DNA of 64,000 nt from a bacterium UBP2_UBA5202 (GCA_002412795.1 DHVS01000011.1:23251-87250), one strand, 5' to 3'; numbered from the stretch's first letter, positions 43,651 to 52,681 are shown. Program-made: numbers and translations. The notes: generated by a model from the sequence alone, not told the origin.

Positions 43651-44571
43651 ATGAGTAAAGCAAAAAAAATAATTATAATAGCTTGTGCTATAGTTTTAAT
43701 GGTTGTTGTTGCGTTTGTGACAATAGGTTATCTTGTCTTTCGGGGTATGTATGGGAACGAATTCGTAAAAGAGGTATACATCCCAGGTACAAAATATAAG
43801 GCTGTTGCCTTTGTCGGAAATGGTGGAGCTACAACTGCATTTAGCACGTGTGTGTCATTTCTTGATACAGCTGATTGCCTAACCGATAGCGATCGAGGGA
43901 ATGTTTTCAATAGTTACCGAAGCAATAAAATTGATATTACTTTATCTAAGGATACTATTAAGATTGAACACGATGGAGATGAAAAAGAAACTAGATATAA
44001 ACAACAATATTCAGGAGTAATAATTAAAGTTTCTAAGGCTACTACACCCGCATCAAACGGCAGGTCTAAAAATACAGTTTGGCAAAGATATGAGGTTTTA
44101 AGGGGTGAGGTAGATAATATTGTAAGTGAACAGGACAATCTTGTAAAGTTAAAGGGGTTGCAATTTCACGATAAAAACAGGGGTCAGAGAATCTATTTAG
44201 ATTCGTTAAATATATTTATCAGAAGAACTGGTGGAGGATTCTACAAAGTAAAAAAACTATCTAAATTTGATTGGAATCCCTTTATATCGCCTAAATCGGT
44301 TACTAAAGTAAAGAAACCATCAAGCATCCTTGTGGAGTACAATGCGTTTTTATTGAAACACAATATCCTTAAAATGTATTGGGATGAGAACGAAGTATGT
44401 TACATGAAGATTGGTGAAAATGGTGATTGGTTGTGGTTTTCAGTAAATGAAAAAGATAGCGATTATATATGTAAAACATTTGAGACAAGTATTGGTCGTG
44501 CTTATACGGAGCACGATAATCAAGTATATATTATTAACAGCCACTGGAAATATTGCATAGAGTTAAAATAG
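43651..44571 (+). CDS. Membrane-anchored hypothetical protein, AT-rich
   Basis: A 306-residue protein with one N-terminal membrane helix (KKIIIIACAIVLMVVVAFV). The following domain has GTKYKAVAFVGNGGATTAFST and GNVFNSYRS, matching a widespread extracytoplasmic module with the GATTxxST pattern; the C-terminal 150 residues are unrecognised. It is clearly more AT-rich and uses different codons from its neighbours, so it was probably acquired. It sits 10 nt after the AMMECR1 gene and 3 nt before the next gene. Confidence 0.65.
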   Translation: MSKAKKIIIIACAIVLMVVVAFVTIGYLVFRGMYGNEFVKEVYIPGTKYKAVAFVGNGGATTAFSTCVSFLDTADCLTDSDRGNVFNSYRSNKIDITLSKDTIKIEHDGDEKETRYKQQYSGVIIKVSKATTPASNGRSKNTVWQRYEVLRGEVDNIVSEQDNLVKLKGLQFHDKNRGQRIYLDSLNIFIRRTGGGFYKVKKLSKFDWNPFISPKSVTKVKKPSSILVEYNAFLLKHNILKMYWDENEVCYMKIGENGDWLWFSVNEKDSDYICKTFETSIGRAYTEHDNQVYIINSHWKYCIELK

Positions 44572-44574
44572 TTT

Positions 44575-44877
44575 ATGCGCGACAATCAAATAATCGAAAC
44601 CATGACCGGGCTGGCCGAAAAGCTTGGCCTATCCATCAAATTCGACGAGTTCGACGGCCGGGGAGGCTGGTGCAAGCTCAAGGGCACCGAGAAGATCATC
44701 ATCAACAAGCGGATGATGCCCAAGGAGCAGACCCGGGTGCTGGCCCAGATCCTGGCCCGGTATCCCACCGAGGAGCTGGCCATGCCGCCCCGTGTCCGCC
44801 AGCTGATAGACGACGCCAAGGAGGAATTGCCGGAAAAAGAAGAACAGCAGACCGAATCGGAGGCCGAGGGAAAATGA
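44575..44877 (+). CDS. Conserved hypothetical protein, 100 aa
   Basis: A small soluble protein: MTGLAEKLGLSIKFDEFDGR, then GGWCKLKGTEKIIINKRM and a C-terminal LPPRVRQLIDD-like helix (AMPPRVRQLIDDAKEE). The GGxCxLKGxxxIIxNKR pattern occurs in many bacteria without known function. It overlaps the following gene by 4 nt. The strongly acidic tail (EEKEEQQTESEAEGK region) is unstructured. Confidence 0.7.
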   Translation: MRDNQIIETMTGLAEKLGLSIKFDEFDGRGGWCKLKGTEKIIINKRMMPKEQTRVLAQILARYPTEELAMPPRVRQLIDDAKEELPEKEEQQTESEAEGK

Positions 44878-45395
44878 GCCTGTCCAGCTGCCGGGAATGC
44901 AAAAAAGAGGTCAGCCCCAATGCCCGGAGCTGCCCCCACTGCGGCGCTCCCCAGCCGGCCAACCAGGCCTGGAACGGGTGGGGCTTCGACTGGAAATCCA
45001 AAGCCTCCTACTACGGCTGGCCGCTGGTCCACGTCTCGGTCGGCAAGGACCGGAACAGCAAGCTCAGGGTGGCCAGGGGCTGGGTGGCCATCGGGCAGTT
45101 CGGCATAGGCGCTATCACCATCGCCCAGTTCGGGGTGGGGATAGTGTTCGGCTTCGGGCAGATAATCCTGGGAACCACGGCCATCGCCCAGATCGCGGTA
45201 GCCCTGCTGTTCGGGATGGGGCAGCTGGCCACCGGTTACATCGCGGTGGGACAGATCGTTTTCGGATACTACGGCCTGTGCCAGGCCGGCTGGGCCGCCC
45301 ACCTCTGGAGCCAGAAATTCAGGGACCCGGAAGCGGTGCGGTTCTTCAAACAGCTGGCGGAATATGCCGGGTCAACTATCCTAAGGAGCAGATGA
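44874..45395 (+). CDS. Zinc-ribbon membrane protein
   Basis: A 173-residue protein starting at ATG 44874 in an ATGA overlap. The N terminus is a zinc ribbon (CRECKKEVSPNARSCPHCG). The middle has glycine-rich hydrophobic repeats (AIGQFGIGAITIAQFGVGIV, then FGFGQIILGTTAIAQI and onward) with GQ at regular intervals, which pack like short membrane helices or a beta-helix-like stack. Function unknown; the next two genes continue the unit. Confidence 0.75.
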   Translation: MSLSSCRECKKEVSPNARSCPHCGAPQPANQAWNGWGFDWKSKASYYGWPLVHVSVGKDRNSKLRVARGWVAIGQFGIGAITIAQFGVGIVFGFGQIILGTTAIAQIAVALLFGMGQLATGYIAVGQIVFGYYGLCQAGWAAHLWSQKFRDPEAVRFFKQLAEYAGSTILRSR

Positions 45396-45396
45396 A

Positions 45397-45759
45397 ATGA
45401 GAACAGCCGGTTACATCATTGCCGCCATCCTGATATTTTTCGGGGTGCTGTTCCTGATGTCTGCCCGGGCCGAGTACACCGCCAATCCGGGAAGCCGGAT
45501 CATCACCGGGCTGGCCCTGATGGGGGGCGGGATCGCCATCGCCGTGATGCTCAAAAAAAACCAGCCCAAACCGGCCCAAAAGATCGAGATAGTCCAGAAG
45601 ATAGACCTGGCCGGGAAGTCTTTGCCCGAACAGATGAAGTGCAAACAATGCGGGGCTCCGCTCTCCAAGGATACTGTGACAGTGAAGGAAGGGGCGGTGT
45701 TCATCAACTGCCCCTACTGCCAGAGCACCTACCAGATAACCGAAGAGCCTAAATGGTGA
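45397..45759 (+). CDS. Small membrane protein with C-terminal zinc ribbon
   Basis: A 120-residue protein; AAGGAG precedes ATG 45397. Two membrane helices (YIIAAILIFFGVLFL and ITGLALMGGGIAIAVML) are followed by a zinc ribbon, MKCKQCGAP and INCPYCQSTY. It is probably a partner of the preceding zinc-ribbon membrane protein. No family recognised. Confidence 0.75.
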   Translation: MRTAGYIIAAILIFFGVLFLMSARAEYTANPGSRIITGLALMGGGIAIAVMLKKNQPKPAQKIEIVQKIDLAGKSLPEQMKCKQCGAPLSKDTVTVKEGAVFINCPYCQSTYQITEEPKW

Positions 45760-45763
45760 AAAG

Positions 45764-46234
45764 ATGAACATAGAAGATCAGGCCAGACATTATTTCAACA
45801 ATGGCTACAACTGCGCCGAGTCGGTGCTATTGTCAGTCTGCGGTCAGATGGGATATGATTCCAAAGAATATGGGATATGCATACCCCGGGTGGCCACCGG
45901 CTTTGGCGGGGGCATCGCCCGCAAAGGCGGAATATGCGGGGCATTGTCCGGCGGATTGATGGCCCTGGGTCTGGCCCTGGGAAGAGACAATGCCCAGGAA
46001 AGCCGGGATCCCTGTTATCCGGCGGCCGACCAGTTCTACAACGAATTCGTGGAAAGGTTCGGCCACTCCACCTGCCGGGAACTGACCGGGCTGGACATGA
46101 AGAACGAGCCGGACCGCAAAAGGTACATGGACGTCATCCACCAGGAGCGGTGCAACCCTATGGTGGCCTGGTCGGCCGGGAGGGTGATGGAGTTGATCGG
46201 GGAGCATTCCCAGGGAAAGCCTGGGCTGGCCTGA
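45764..46234 (+). CDS. C_GCAxxG_C_C family redox protein
   Basis: A 156-residue protein of the C_GCAxxG_C_C family: YNCAESVLLSVC near the N terminus, GGICGALSGGLMALGLALG in the middle, STCRELTGLD and ERCNPMV near the end. The conserved cysteines suggest a redox-active or metal-binding protein. The helical hydrophobic stretch is part of the soluble fold or a membrane contact. It starts 4 nt after the preceding gene. Confidence 0.85.
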   Translation: MNIEDQARHYFNNGYNCAESVLLSVCGQMGYDSKEYGICIPRVATGFGGGIARKGGICGALSGGLMALGLALGRDNAQESRDPCYPAADQFYNEFVERFGHSTCRELTGLDMKNEPDRKRYMDVIHQERCNPMVAWSAGRVMELIGEHSQGKPGLA

Positions 46235-46300
46235 ATCCTTTTATCAAAGAAACATCCCGGGGGCGTTCTGACAAAGCGGCCCCTTTATTTATTCGCTGAT

Positions 46301-48127
46301 ATGAGCCATTTACCGACCACCAAAAAAGAAATGCAAACCCTGGGCTGGGATCAATGCGACGTGATCCTGGTCACCGGCGACGCCTATGTAGACCACCCTT
46401 CGTTTGGCGCGGCGGTGATCGGGCGGGTGCTGGAGGACCAGGGTTTCAAGGTGGGCATCATCGCCCAGCCGGACTGGCGCAGTCCCGCCGATGTCATGCG
46501 GCTGGGGAGGCCCCGGCTGTTCTTCGGGGTCACCTCCGGGAACATAGACAGCATGCTGCACCATTACACCGCCAACAAAAAACTGCGGCACGACGACCCC
46601 TATTCCCCCGGAGGCCGCCACGGCCTGCGCCCCAACCGGGCGGTGATAGTCTATTCCAACCTGATCAGACAGTCATATAAGGATGTTCCCATCGTGCTGG
46701 GCGGGATAGAGGCATCCCTGCGGCGGCTGGCCCACTATGATTACTGGGACGATGCGGTGCGGCGTTCCATCCTGTTCGACGCCAAAGCCGACCTGCTGGT
46801 CTACGGGATGGGGGAGAGGGCGGTGGGCAGGATAGCTCAACTGCTGAATACTGAAGAAGGCCCTTCGACAGGGGCTTCAGCAAGCTCAGTCGAGCCGCTC
46901 AGGGCAAGAAGGCAGAATATCGAATTGATGAACGTGCCGGGGACAGCGGTCATAGTTCGTGACTCGGAGCTTCCGAAATTCGGAACTTCGGAATATGCCG
47001 AGCTGCCGTCGTTCGAGGAAGTGTCAACCTCAAAGGAAGCCTTCAACCAGGCTTTCGTCATTGCGTCCAGTGAGGCCAATCCGCATTTTGGGAAAAGGCT
47101 GCTGCAAAAGCATGGTGACCGTTATCTCTTGGTCAATCCGCCAGCACAGCCACTGAGTTCCGAAGAATTAGATGCGGTCTATTCCCTGCCATATCAGCGC
47201 AAAGCCCATCCTTCATATAAAGAACCGGTTCCGGCCCTGGAAACGGTCAAATACTCAATCACTTCCCACCGGGGCTGTTACGGCGGCTGCAGTTTCTGTA
47301 CCCTGTATTTTCATCAGGGCCCTGTCATCCAGTCGCGCAGTTCCCAGTCTGTCGTAGACGAGATAAAAATGCTGGCTAAAGACAATAACTTCAAAGGCAT
47401 CATCAGCGACATCGGCGGGCCGACCGCCAACATGTACGGCACCGGCTGCAAGGTCAATGGCCGGGAAAAGTTCTGCCGGAAACCCAGCTGTCTGGCTCCG
47501 CAGCTGTGCGAAAACCTGAAACCGGGACAGCATCCCAGCGTCAAGCTCTGGCGCGAAGCATTGAAGGTACCGGGGGTCAAAAATATCTTCGTGGCTTCCG
47601 GGGTGCGCTACGACCTGGCTCTGCACGACCGCAAATATCTGAAGGAACTGATACAAAAGCACACCGGGGGGCATCTTAAGGTAGCTCCGGAACACTGCTC
47701 GGCCACCGTCCTGAAACAGATGAACAAGCCGGGAATCGGCACTTTCGTAGAATTCCTGAAGATCTTCCGGCGGCTGAGCAGGCGGGAACAGTATCTGGTG
47801 CCGTACCTGATCTCCAGCCACCCGGGCTGCAGGTACGATGATATGCTGGAACTGAAGCGTTTCCTTAAAAAGAACGGCCTGGCGGTGGAACAGGTCCAGG
47901 ATTTCATCCCCCTGCCCATGACCGCCTCGGCCGCCATGTACCACACCGGGAGGAATCCCTATACCGGGGAGGAGCTTTTTGTGGAGCGCAGCGCCGCCGG
48001 CAAGCTGAGGCAGCGGTATGCACTGGAGGCCGCCAGGGGCGATCAGTGGGAATGGATCGGAAAACCGGAGGATGGAAAAGATAGCCCGGGCCGGATCATG
48101 AAAAAGCGCAAACACACAAAGAGGTAG
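46301..48127 (+). CDS. YgiQ-family radical SAM protein
   Basis: A 608-residue protein. The N-terminal half is the YgiQ domain (GWDQCDVILVTGDAYVDHPS, then FGVTSGNIDSML); the radical SAM core has C326-x3-C330-x2-C333 in HRGCYGGCSFCTL, and the C-terminal part includes FIPLPMTASAAMYHTG. The substrate is unknown. An in-frame insertion at 46861-46908 (about residues 187-203) has the sequence of a dispersed CTTCGACA/GCTCAG-type hairpin repeat, adding a low-complexity segment STGASASSVEPLRA. The start has no strong binding site. Confidence 0.9.
   Translation: MSHLPTTKKEMQTLGWDQCDVILVTGDAYVDHPSFGAAVIGRVLEDQGFKVGIIAQPDWRSPADVMRLGRPRLFFGVTSGNIDSMLHHYTANKKLRHDDPYSPGGRHGLRPNRAVIVYSNLIRQSYKDVPIVLGGIEASLRRLAHYDYWDDAVRRSILFDAKADLLVYGMGERAVGRIAQLLNTEEGPSTGASASSVEPLRARRQNIELMNVPGTAVIVRDSELPKFGTSEYAELPSFEEVSTSKEAFNQAFVIASSEANPHFGKRLLQKHGDRYLLVNPPAQPLSSEELDAVYSLPYQRKAHPSYKEPVPALETVKYSITSHRGCYGGCSFCTLYFHQGPVIQSRSSQSVVDEIKMLAKDNNFKGIISDIGGPTANMYGTGCKVNGREKFCRKPSCLAPQLCENLKPGQHPSVKLWREALKVPGVKNIFVASGVRYDLALHDRKYLKELIQKHTGGHLKVAPEHCSATVLKQMNKPGIGTFVEFLKIFRRLSRREQYLVPYLISSHPGCRYDDMLELKRFLKKNGLAVEQVQDFIPLPMTASAAMYHTGRNPYTGEELFVERSAAGKLRQRYALEAARGDQWEWIGKPEDGKDSPGRIMKKRKHTKR
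46861..46908 (+). repeat. Hairpin repeat inserted in frame in the YgiQ gene
   Basis: Starts CCCTTCGACAGG and ends GCTCAGGGCAAG. TCGAC (46865-46869) pairs with GTCGA (46889-46893), and GGGCTT with AAGCTC inside it. A related, degraded form appears at 54,024-54,062 between tig and clpP. Confidence 0.6.
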
Positions 48128-48133
48128 CGGCCG

Positions 48134-48763
48134 ATGATATACCTGAAAAAGATCAAACCGGGATCCTCCGAGGACAAACTGGAGAAGCTGGTCAAGGAAA
48201 GGCTCACGGCGGGGGCCGACAAAAAGGAGATCGACCGCCGGATATGGGACCTGTTCGGCGGGGAGTACTGCGTGATGTTCACCGATCTTTCCGGATTCTC
48301 CCGCAACGTGGCCCAGTTCGGGATAATTCACTTCCTGCAGACCATTTACCAGTCGGAATGCGTCCTGGCGCCGGTAATTGATGAGAACGACGGCTTGGTG
48401 CTCAAGTTCGACGGGGACAGTCTGCTGATCGTCTTTCGGGACGTGCCCCAGGCGATTACCGCCGCCGTCGCCATGCAGAGGAAACTCAAAACGTTCAATA
48501 TGGACAAGTCCGAGGAGGAAAAAGTGCTGCTCTGTGTCGGGCTGGGTTACGGCCCCATGCTGAGGATAGGGGATTCGGACATCTTCGGGGCCGAGGTCAA
48601 CGCGGCCAGCAAGCTGGGCGAGGACGTGGCGGGATCCGGGCAGATCCTGGTCACCGAGAGCGTCAGAAAGAAGGCCGGCGATATTCCAGGCATCTCATTT
48701 GAGAAGGTTGCCCAGGCCCCCGCCTGGATGGGCAAGGCTTTTGACTTGAAGTATAACTCATAA
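48134..48763 (+). CDS. Class III nucleotidyl cyclase domain protein
   Basis: A 209-residue protein with an adenylate/guanylate cyclase fold. Both metal-binding aspartates are present: D51 in MFTDLSGFS and D95 in KFDGDSLL. The later transition-state region reads EVNAASKLGED, where the usual Arg is Lys, so activity may be reduced or altered. Only a short N-terminal helical segment precedes the domain; no sensor or membrane part is visible. It follows the YgiQ gene by 6 nt and precedes the methyltransferase pair. Confidence 0.8.
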   Translation: MIYLKKIKPGSSEDKLEKLVKERLTAGADKKEIDRRIWDLFGGEYCVMFTDLSGFSRNVAQFGIIHFLQTIYQSECVLAPVIDENDGLVLKFDGDSLLIVFRDVPQAITAAVAMQRKLKTFNMDKSEEEKVLLCVGLGYGPMLRIGDSDIFGAEVNAASKLGEDVAGSGQILVTESVRKKAGDIPGISFEKVAQAPAWMGKAFDLKYNS

Positions 48764-48775
48764 AAGGGGAATCGC

Positions 48776-49759
48776 ATGATAAAGACAAGTAAATCCCAAA
48801 AATCAATCATAAGAAAACCGGCCAAGAATAGATGGTCCAAAGGCCTATACAAGAAGATGATCATTGATCAGAGAAAATTTATGTGGGAACCGGAATACGT
48901 TGCCCTTATAGCTAAATGGGTAGGTTTCAAACCGGGCCAGACGGTGGTTGATGTGGGTTGTGGCTTGGGATATCTAGGAACGTTATATTGGCCTCATTTT
49001 GGCAAGAATGGTAAATATTGCGGAGTGGATGTCAGCCCGAAGCTGGTAGCCCAGGCCAAGAAGTTGTCCCATAACTGGGCCAAAAGCGGAGAAACGGAAT
49101 TCAAGATTGGGGACGCTTATAAATTGCCATATCCCGATAAGTTCGCGGATGTAGTAATGTGTCAGACCCTGTTGATGCACTTGGCCGATCCGCAGAAGGC
49201 CGTGAATGAGATGTATAGGATATTGAAGCCGGGCGGGACCGTGCTGTGCAAAGAGCCGGATAATCTGTCCTGGTCTTTACAGCACGCTCTCACGTCACTT
49301 CCGGAATTACCAGTGGAGGATGAAATGTTTTTCCGGAAAATAGATTTTATTTATACCCAGGGCAGGGCAAATTTGGGGCAGGGTTATTTTAATGCTGCCC
49401 CACGGGTACCGCTGTGGCTGAAAGCTGCCGGGTTCAGCCAGATTGACGCCAAGATAGCAAGCCAGGCATCGCTCGGGGTCCCGCCGTATGAAACGCCCAG
49501 GCAAAAGCATGAAATCGCCGAGAGGAAGGAATCGATTCGTAGTAGCAAGGAGCCCAGTTATAAAAAACAGGCAAATGAACACTTCAGAAAAACATTTTTT
49601 GCCGGGGGAGGAACCCAGTCTGATTATGATAAGTACCTGAAATTGCGTAAAAAAAATAGGCCAAGGAAAAAACTTTATGAACAACAGATAAAGAATGGTT
49701 CATATTATTGGTTCAACGCCCGGCAGCTTTTTGCAATAAAGGGAAATAAACCACGATAG
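48776..49759 (+). CDS. Class I SAM methyltransferase (tandem copy 1)
   Basis: A 327-residue protein with a Rossmann methyltransferase core: motif I VVDVGCGLGYLG, then GKYCGVDVS, FKIGDAYKLPYPD, ADVVMCQTLLMHL and RILKPGGTVLCKEPDN. A C-terminal domain of about 130 residues (AAPRVPLWLKAAGF, then a Lys/Arg-rich tail) is not recognised. It is highly similar throughout to the next gene, a tandem duplicate. Substrate unknown. Confidence 0.85.
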   Translation: MIKTSKSQKSIIRKPAKNRWSKGLYKKMIIDQRKFMWEPEYVALIAKWVGFKPGQTVVDVGCGLGYLGTLYWPHFGKNGKYCGVDVSPKLVAQAKKLSHNWAKSGETEFKIGDAYKLPYPDKFADVVMCQTLLMHLADPQKAVNEMYRILKPGGTVLCKEPDNLSWSLQHALTSLPELPVEDEMFFRKIDFIYTQGRANLGQGYFNAAPRVPLWLKAAGFSQIDAKIASQASLGVPPYETPRQKHEIAERKESIRSSKEPSYKKQANEHFRKTFFAGGGTQSDYDKYLKLRKKNRPRKKLYEQQIKNGSYYWFNARQLFAIKGNKPR

Positions 49760-49810
49760 TACATTGTAAACGTTAGAAGATCTCAAATCCAACAAAATTG
49801 AGAGGCAACT

Positions 49811-50761
49811 ATGAGAAAACCAGCCAAGAACAAATGGTCCAAGGGGGAATATAAGCGGGCTATCATCGATCAGCGAAAATATCTATGGGAACCGGAATAC
49901 GTGGCCCTGCTGGCCAAATGGGCGGGGTTCAAACAGGGCCAGACCGTGGTTGATGTGGGATGCGGGCTGGGGTATCTGGGAACCCTATACTGGCCGTTTT
50001 TCGGCCGGGGCGGCAAATATTGCGGGGTGGATGTTAGCACCAAACTTGCGACGCAGGCCAAGAAGCTGTCGTTACATTGGGCTAAAGGCGGAAAAACTGA
50101 ATTTAAAACTGGGGACGCTTACAAACTGCCCTACCCCGACAATTATGCCGATGTGGTCATGTGCCAGACCCTACTGATCCACCTTTCCGATGCCCAAAAA
50201 GCCATAAATGAAATGTTCCGGATATTGAAGCCAGGAGGTGTAGTTTTATGCAAGGAACCGGACAATCTATCCATGTCTTTGCAGCATACCATTACTTCGT
50301 TGCCTGAATTACCGTTAGAGGATGAGTTGTTTTTCCAAAAGGTTGCGTTCATAAGCAACAAGGGGAATGCGGCCTTGGGTTTGGGATATTATAATGCTGC
50401 CCCTCGTGTTCCCTTATGGCTTAAAGAAGCAGGATTCAAAAAAATAGATGCGCGGATAAACAGTTATTTGATGCTGGGTATCCCGCCATATGAGACAGAA
50501 AAACAAAAATATGCCATTGAGTACAGGCAAAAACTGCAAAAACTGTATGATACGCCTAATGAGAAGAGAAAAGACAACTATGAATTCAAGAAAATATTTT
50601 TTGCCGGGGGAGGAAATAGGTCCGATTATGTCAAATACATGAAATTAAAAAGAAAGTACAAACCAAGAAATGATTTGTATAAACAGCAGGTAAAGGACGG
50701 CACCGCTTATTGGTTTTGTTCCAGTCAATTTTTTGCCATAAAAGGAAGCAAGCCAAAATAA
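49811..50761 (+). CDS. Class I SAM methyltransferase (tandem copy 2)
   Basis: A 316-residue paralogue of the preceding protein, matching it across the methyltransferase core (VVDVGCGLGYLG, CKEPDNLSMSLQH) and the C-terminal domain (FFAGGGNRSDYVKYMKLKRKY). It lacks the first dozen residues of copy 1. Differences are spread over the whole length, so the duplication is not recent. Upstream GAGAGG precedes ATG 49811. Confidence 0.85.
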   Translation: MRKPAKNKWSKGEYKRAIIDQRKYLWEPEYVALLAKWAGFKQGQTVVDVGCGLGYLGTLYWPFFGRGGKYCGVDVSTKLATQAKKLSLHWAKGGKTEFKTGDAYKLPYPDNYADVVMCQTLLIHLSDAQKAINEMFRILKPGGVVLCKEPDNLSMSLQHTITSLPELPLEDELFFQKVAFISNKGNAALGLGYYNAAPRVPLWLKEAGFKKIDARINSYLMLGIPPYETEKQKYAIEYRQKLQKLYDTPNEKRKDNYEFKKIFFAGGGNRSDYVKYMKLKRKYKPRNDLYKQQVKDGTAYWFCSSQFFAIKGSKPK

Positions 50762-50793
50762 ATCGAACAATTCAGATAGAGGGTAGATCAACT

Positions 50794-50949
50794 ATGTCTG
50801 AACAAAAGCCCCCTTCTTTGTGGAACCGCAATTTCCTCCTCCTCTGGCAGGGCCAGCTGGTCTCCTCGCCGGGCGACAATTTTTACGCCATCGCCCTGGG
50901 ATTCTGGGTGCTGGAGAATACCGATTCCACCGGCCTGATCATGGAGTAA
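50794..50949 (+). pseudogene. MFS transporter N-terminal fragment
   Basis: A 51-residue frame, MSEQKPPSLWNRNFLLLWQG and LVSSPGDNFYAIALGFWVLE, that ends at TAA after DSTGLIME. This is the start and first helix and a half of a major facilitator transporter (the usual NRNFLLLWxGQxxSxxGD opening). The remaining ten or so helices are absent; the CCA-adding-type gene begins 39 nt later. It is a deletion remnant. Confidence 0.7.
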
Positions 50950-50988
50950 ATTCCAATAAACCAAACTTGAGTCAGTTAAAATATTCCC

Positions 50989-52395
50989 ATGTGCCTTACC
51001 CCGAAAATAATTGAAACCATCAACTCCGCCGGCCGGCTTTACGAGGTGGGCGGGGCGGTGCGCGACCGCATCCGTCATTCTCTTGATACATTGGGAAACA
51101 TAGATCAGACAAGGTTTACCCAATTCCAGCCGGAAGAGGTGGATTACCTGGTGACCGGCATAACGATGGACGAGCTGGCCAAACTTCTCAAGCAGTTCGG
51201 CCGGGTGGAAGTGGTGGGAAGATCCTTTGGTATCATTAAATTTAAATTGCAGACTGCAAAAGGCAAATTTAAAACCTTTGACATTGCCCTGCCGCGCAGG
51301 GAGCAAAGCACCGGGCCGGGGCACAGGGATTTTGCGGTGGAATACGATCCCGGTATTCCGGTGGAGCAGGACCTGGGGCGGAGGGACTTTACCGTCAACG
51401 CTATCGCTCTGCAAATTAAAAAATCAGAAGGCAGAAGGCAAAATTTGGAACTGACAGACCCTTGTGGTGGAGTTGAAGACATCAGAAACAAGTTGATGCG
51501 GATGGTCTCGCCAAACTCCTTTGCCGAGGACCCCCTGCGGATGCTCCGGGCCTGCCAGTTTGCAGCCCGGATGGGATTCTCGGTGGAACAAAATACCTTC
51601 AAGGCCATTAAAAAGAACGCCGAACTTATCTCCACGGTTTCCCCGGAAAGGGTGCAGCAGGAACTGAACAAGATGCTGCTGTCCGATCAGCCGTCCATCG
51701 GCCTCTGGCTGATGCAGCGCAGCGGAATGCTCAAAGCAATGCTGCCCGAACTGGAACAGGGCGCGGACGTCACCCAGCCCGGGGGGTATCACCGCTATAA
51801 GGTCTTTGAACACTCCATCAAGACCGCGGACTTTGCGCCCAAAACCTTGGAACTACGTTTGGCGGCCCTGTTGCACGACGTGGCCAAGCCACAATGCCGG
51901 GAGGCCGTGGAAGGCGGGGCCCATTTTTACGGTCACGACAAACTGGGGGCAAAAATGGCCGGGGAGATTTTGGCCCGGCTGAAATACTCAAATCAGATAA
52001 TTGAAAGAGTCACCGGGCTTATCGCCAAACACATGTTCGCCGTGCCGGAGACCGGCAAGGGTTTGAGGAGGCTGATCTCCAAGACCGGACTGGAGGGCCT
52101 GGACGACCTGATCGAGCTGCGCCGGGCCGACATCCTGGCCCAGGGTATGGAGGGTGATACGGGTTACCTGGAATCCTTCAAGCAGGCCGTCAAAGAGGAA
52201 CTCGGCAAAAAGCCGGCCTTTTCCATCAAGGACCTGAAAGTAAACGGAAACGACCTGATGAAGGAACTGGGCCTTGCTCCGGGGCCGGAAATGGGACGGA
52301 TATTGAAACAGCTTTTTGAAATGACGCTGGAAAACCCCAAAAACAACCGCAAGGCATATCTTTTAAAAGAAGCCCGGCGGCTGCGTAAACCTTGA
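50989..52395 (+). CDS. CCA-adding/poly(A) polymerase family enzyme with HD domain
   Basis: A 468-residue protein. The nucleotidyltransferase head has LYEVGGAVRD (GG and RD), the DxD-type VDYLVTG, IALPRRE and the RRDFTVNAIA motif, followed by the AEDPLRMLRACQFAARMGF neck. An HD domain (LAALLHDVAKP and FYGHDKLGAKMA) follows, as in bifunctional CCA enzymes. Two short segments, KLQTAKGKFKT (about 85-95) and KKSEGRRQNLEL (about 144-155), look like in-frame AT-rich repeat insertions. A tRNA gene lies directly downstream. Confidence 0.88.
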   Translation: MCLTPKIIETINSAGRLYEVGGAVRDRIRHSLDTLGNIDQTRFTQFQPEEVDYLVTGITMDELAKLLKQFGRVEVVGRSFGIIKFKLQTAKGKFKTFDIALPRREQSTGPGHRDFAVEYDPGIPVEQDLGRRDFTVNAIALQIKKSEGRRQNLELTDPCGGVEDIRNKLMRMVSPNSFAEDPLRMLRACQFAARMGFSVEQNTFKAIKKNAELISTVSPERVQQELNKMLLSDQPSIGLWLMQRSGMLKAMLPELEQGADVTQPGGYHRYKVFEHSIKTADFAPKTLELRLAALLHDVAKPQCREAVEGGAHFYGHDKLGAKMAGEILARLKYSNQIIERVTGLIAKHMFAVPETGKGLRRLISKTGLEGLDDLIELRRADILAQGMEGDTGYLESFKQAVKEELGKKPAFSIKDLKVNGNDLMKELGLAPGPEMGRILKQLFEMTLENPKNNRKAYLLKEARRLRKP

Positions 52396-52420
52396 CGCTG
52401 GCGGTTATATTTGTTATAAT
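52392..52420 (+). promoter_or_regulatory. Promoter of tRNA-Leu
   Basis: TTGACG at 52392-52397, overlapping the stop region of the CCA-type gene, 17-nt spacer, TATAAT at 52415-52420, about 92 nt before the tRNA. Confidence 0.75.
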
Positions 52421-52511
52421 CACGGCTAAGCATGATGCAAACGGACAACAGGGGATGCAAACGGAGAGAATCGGTTTGCATCTGCATATCCCGTTTGAAT
52501 CCGCAAAATCA

Positions 52512-52598
52512 GCGAGGGTGGCGGAACTGGCAGACGCGCCAGACTTAGGATCTGGTGCCGTAAAAGGCATGGGGGTTCAAATCCCCCCCTTCGCACCA
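52512..52598 (+). tRNA. tRNA-Leu (TAG)
   Basis: An 87-nt class II tRNA with acceptor GCGAGGG/CCTTCGC, encoded CCA, a variable arm, and anticodon loop CTTAGGA (anticodon TAG). Confidence 0.95.
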
Positions 52599-52681
52599 CC
52601 ACATCGATTGTATGAGCCGCAATCGATGGAATTTATAATTAAAAATCAGTAATTCTAAATTGATATAATTAAGGAGACGTT

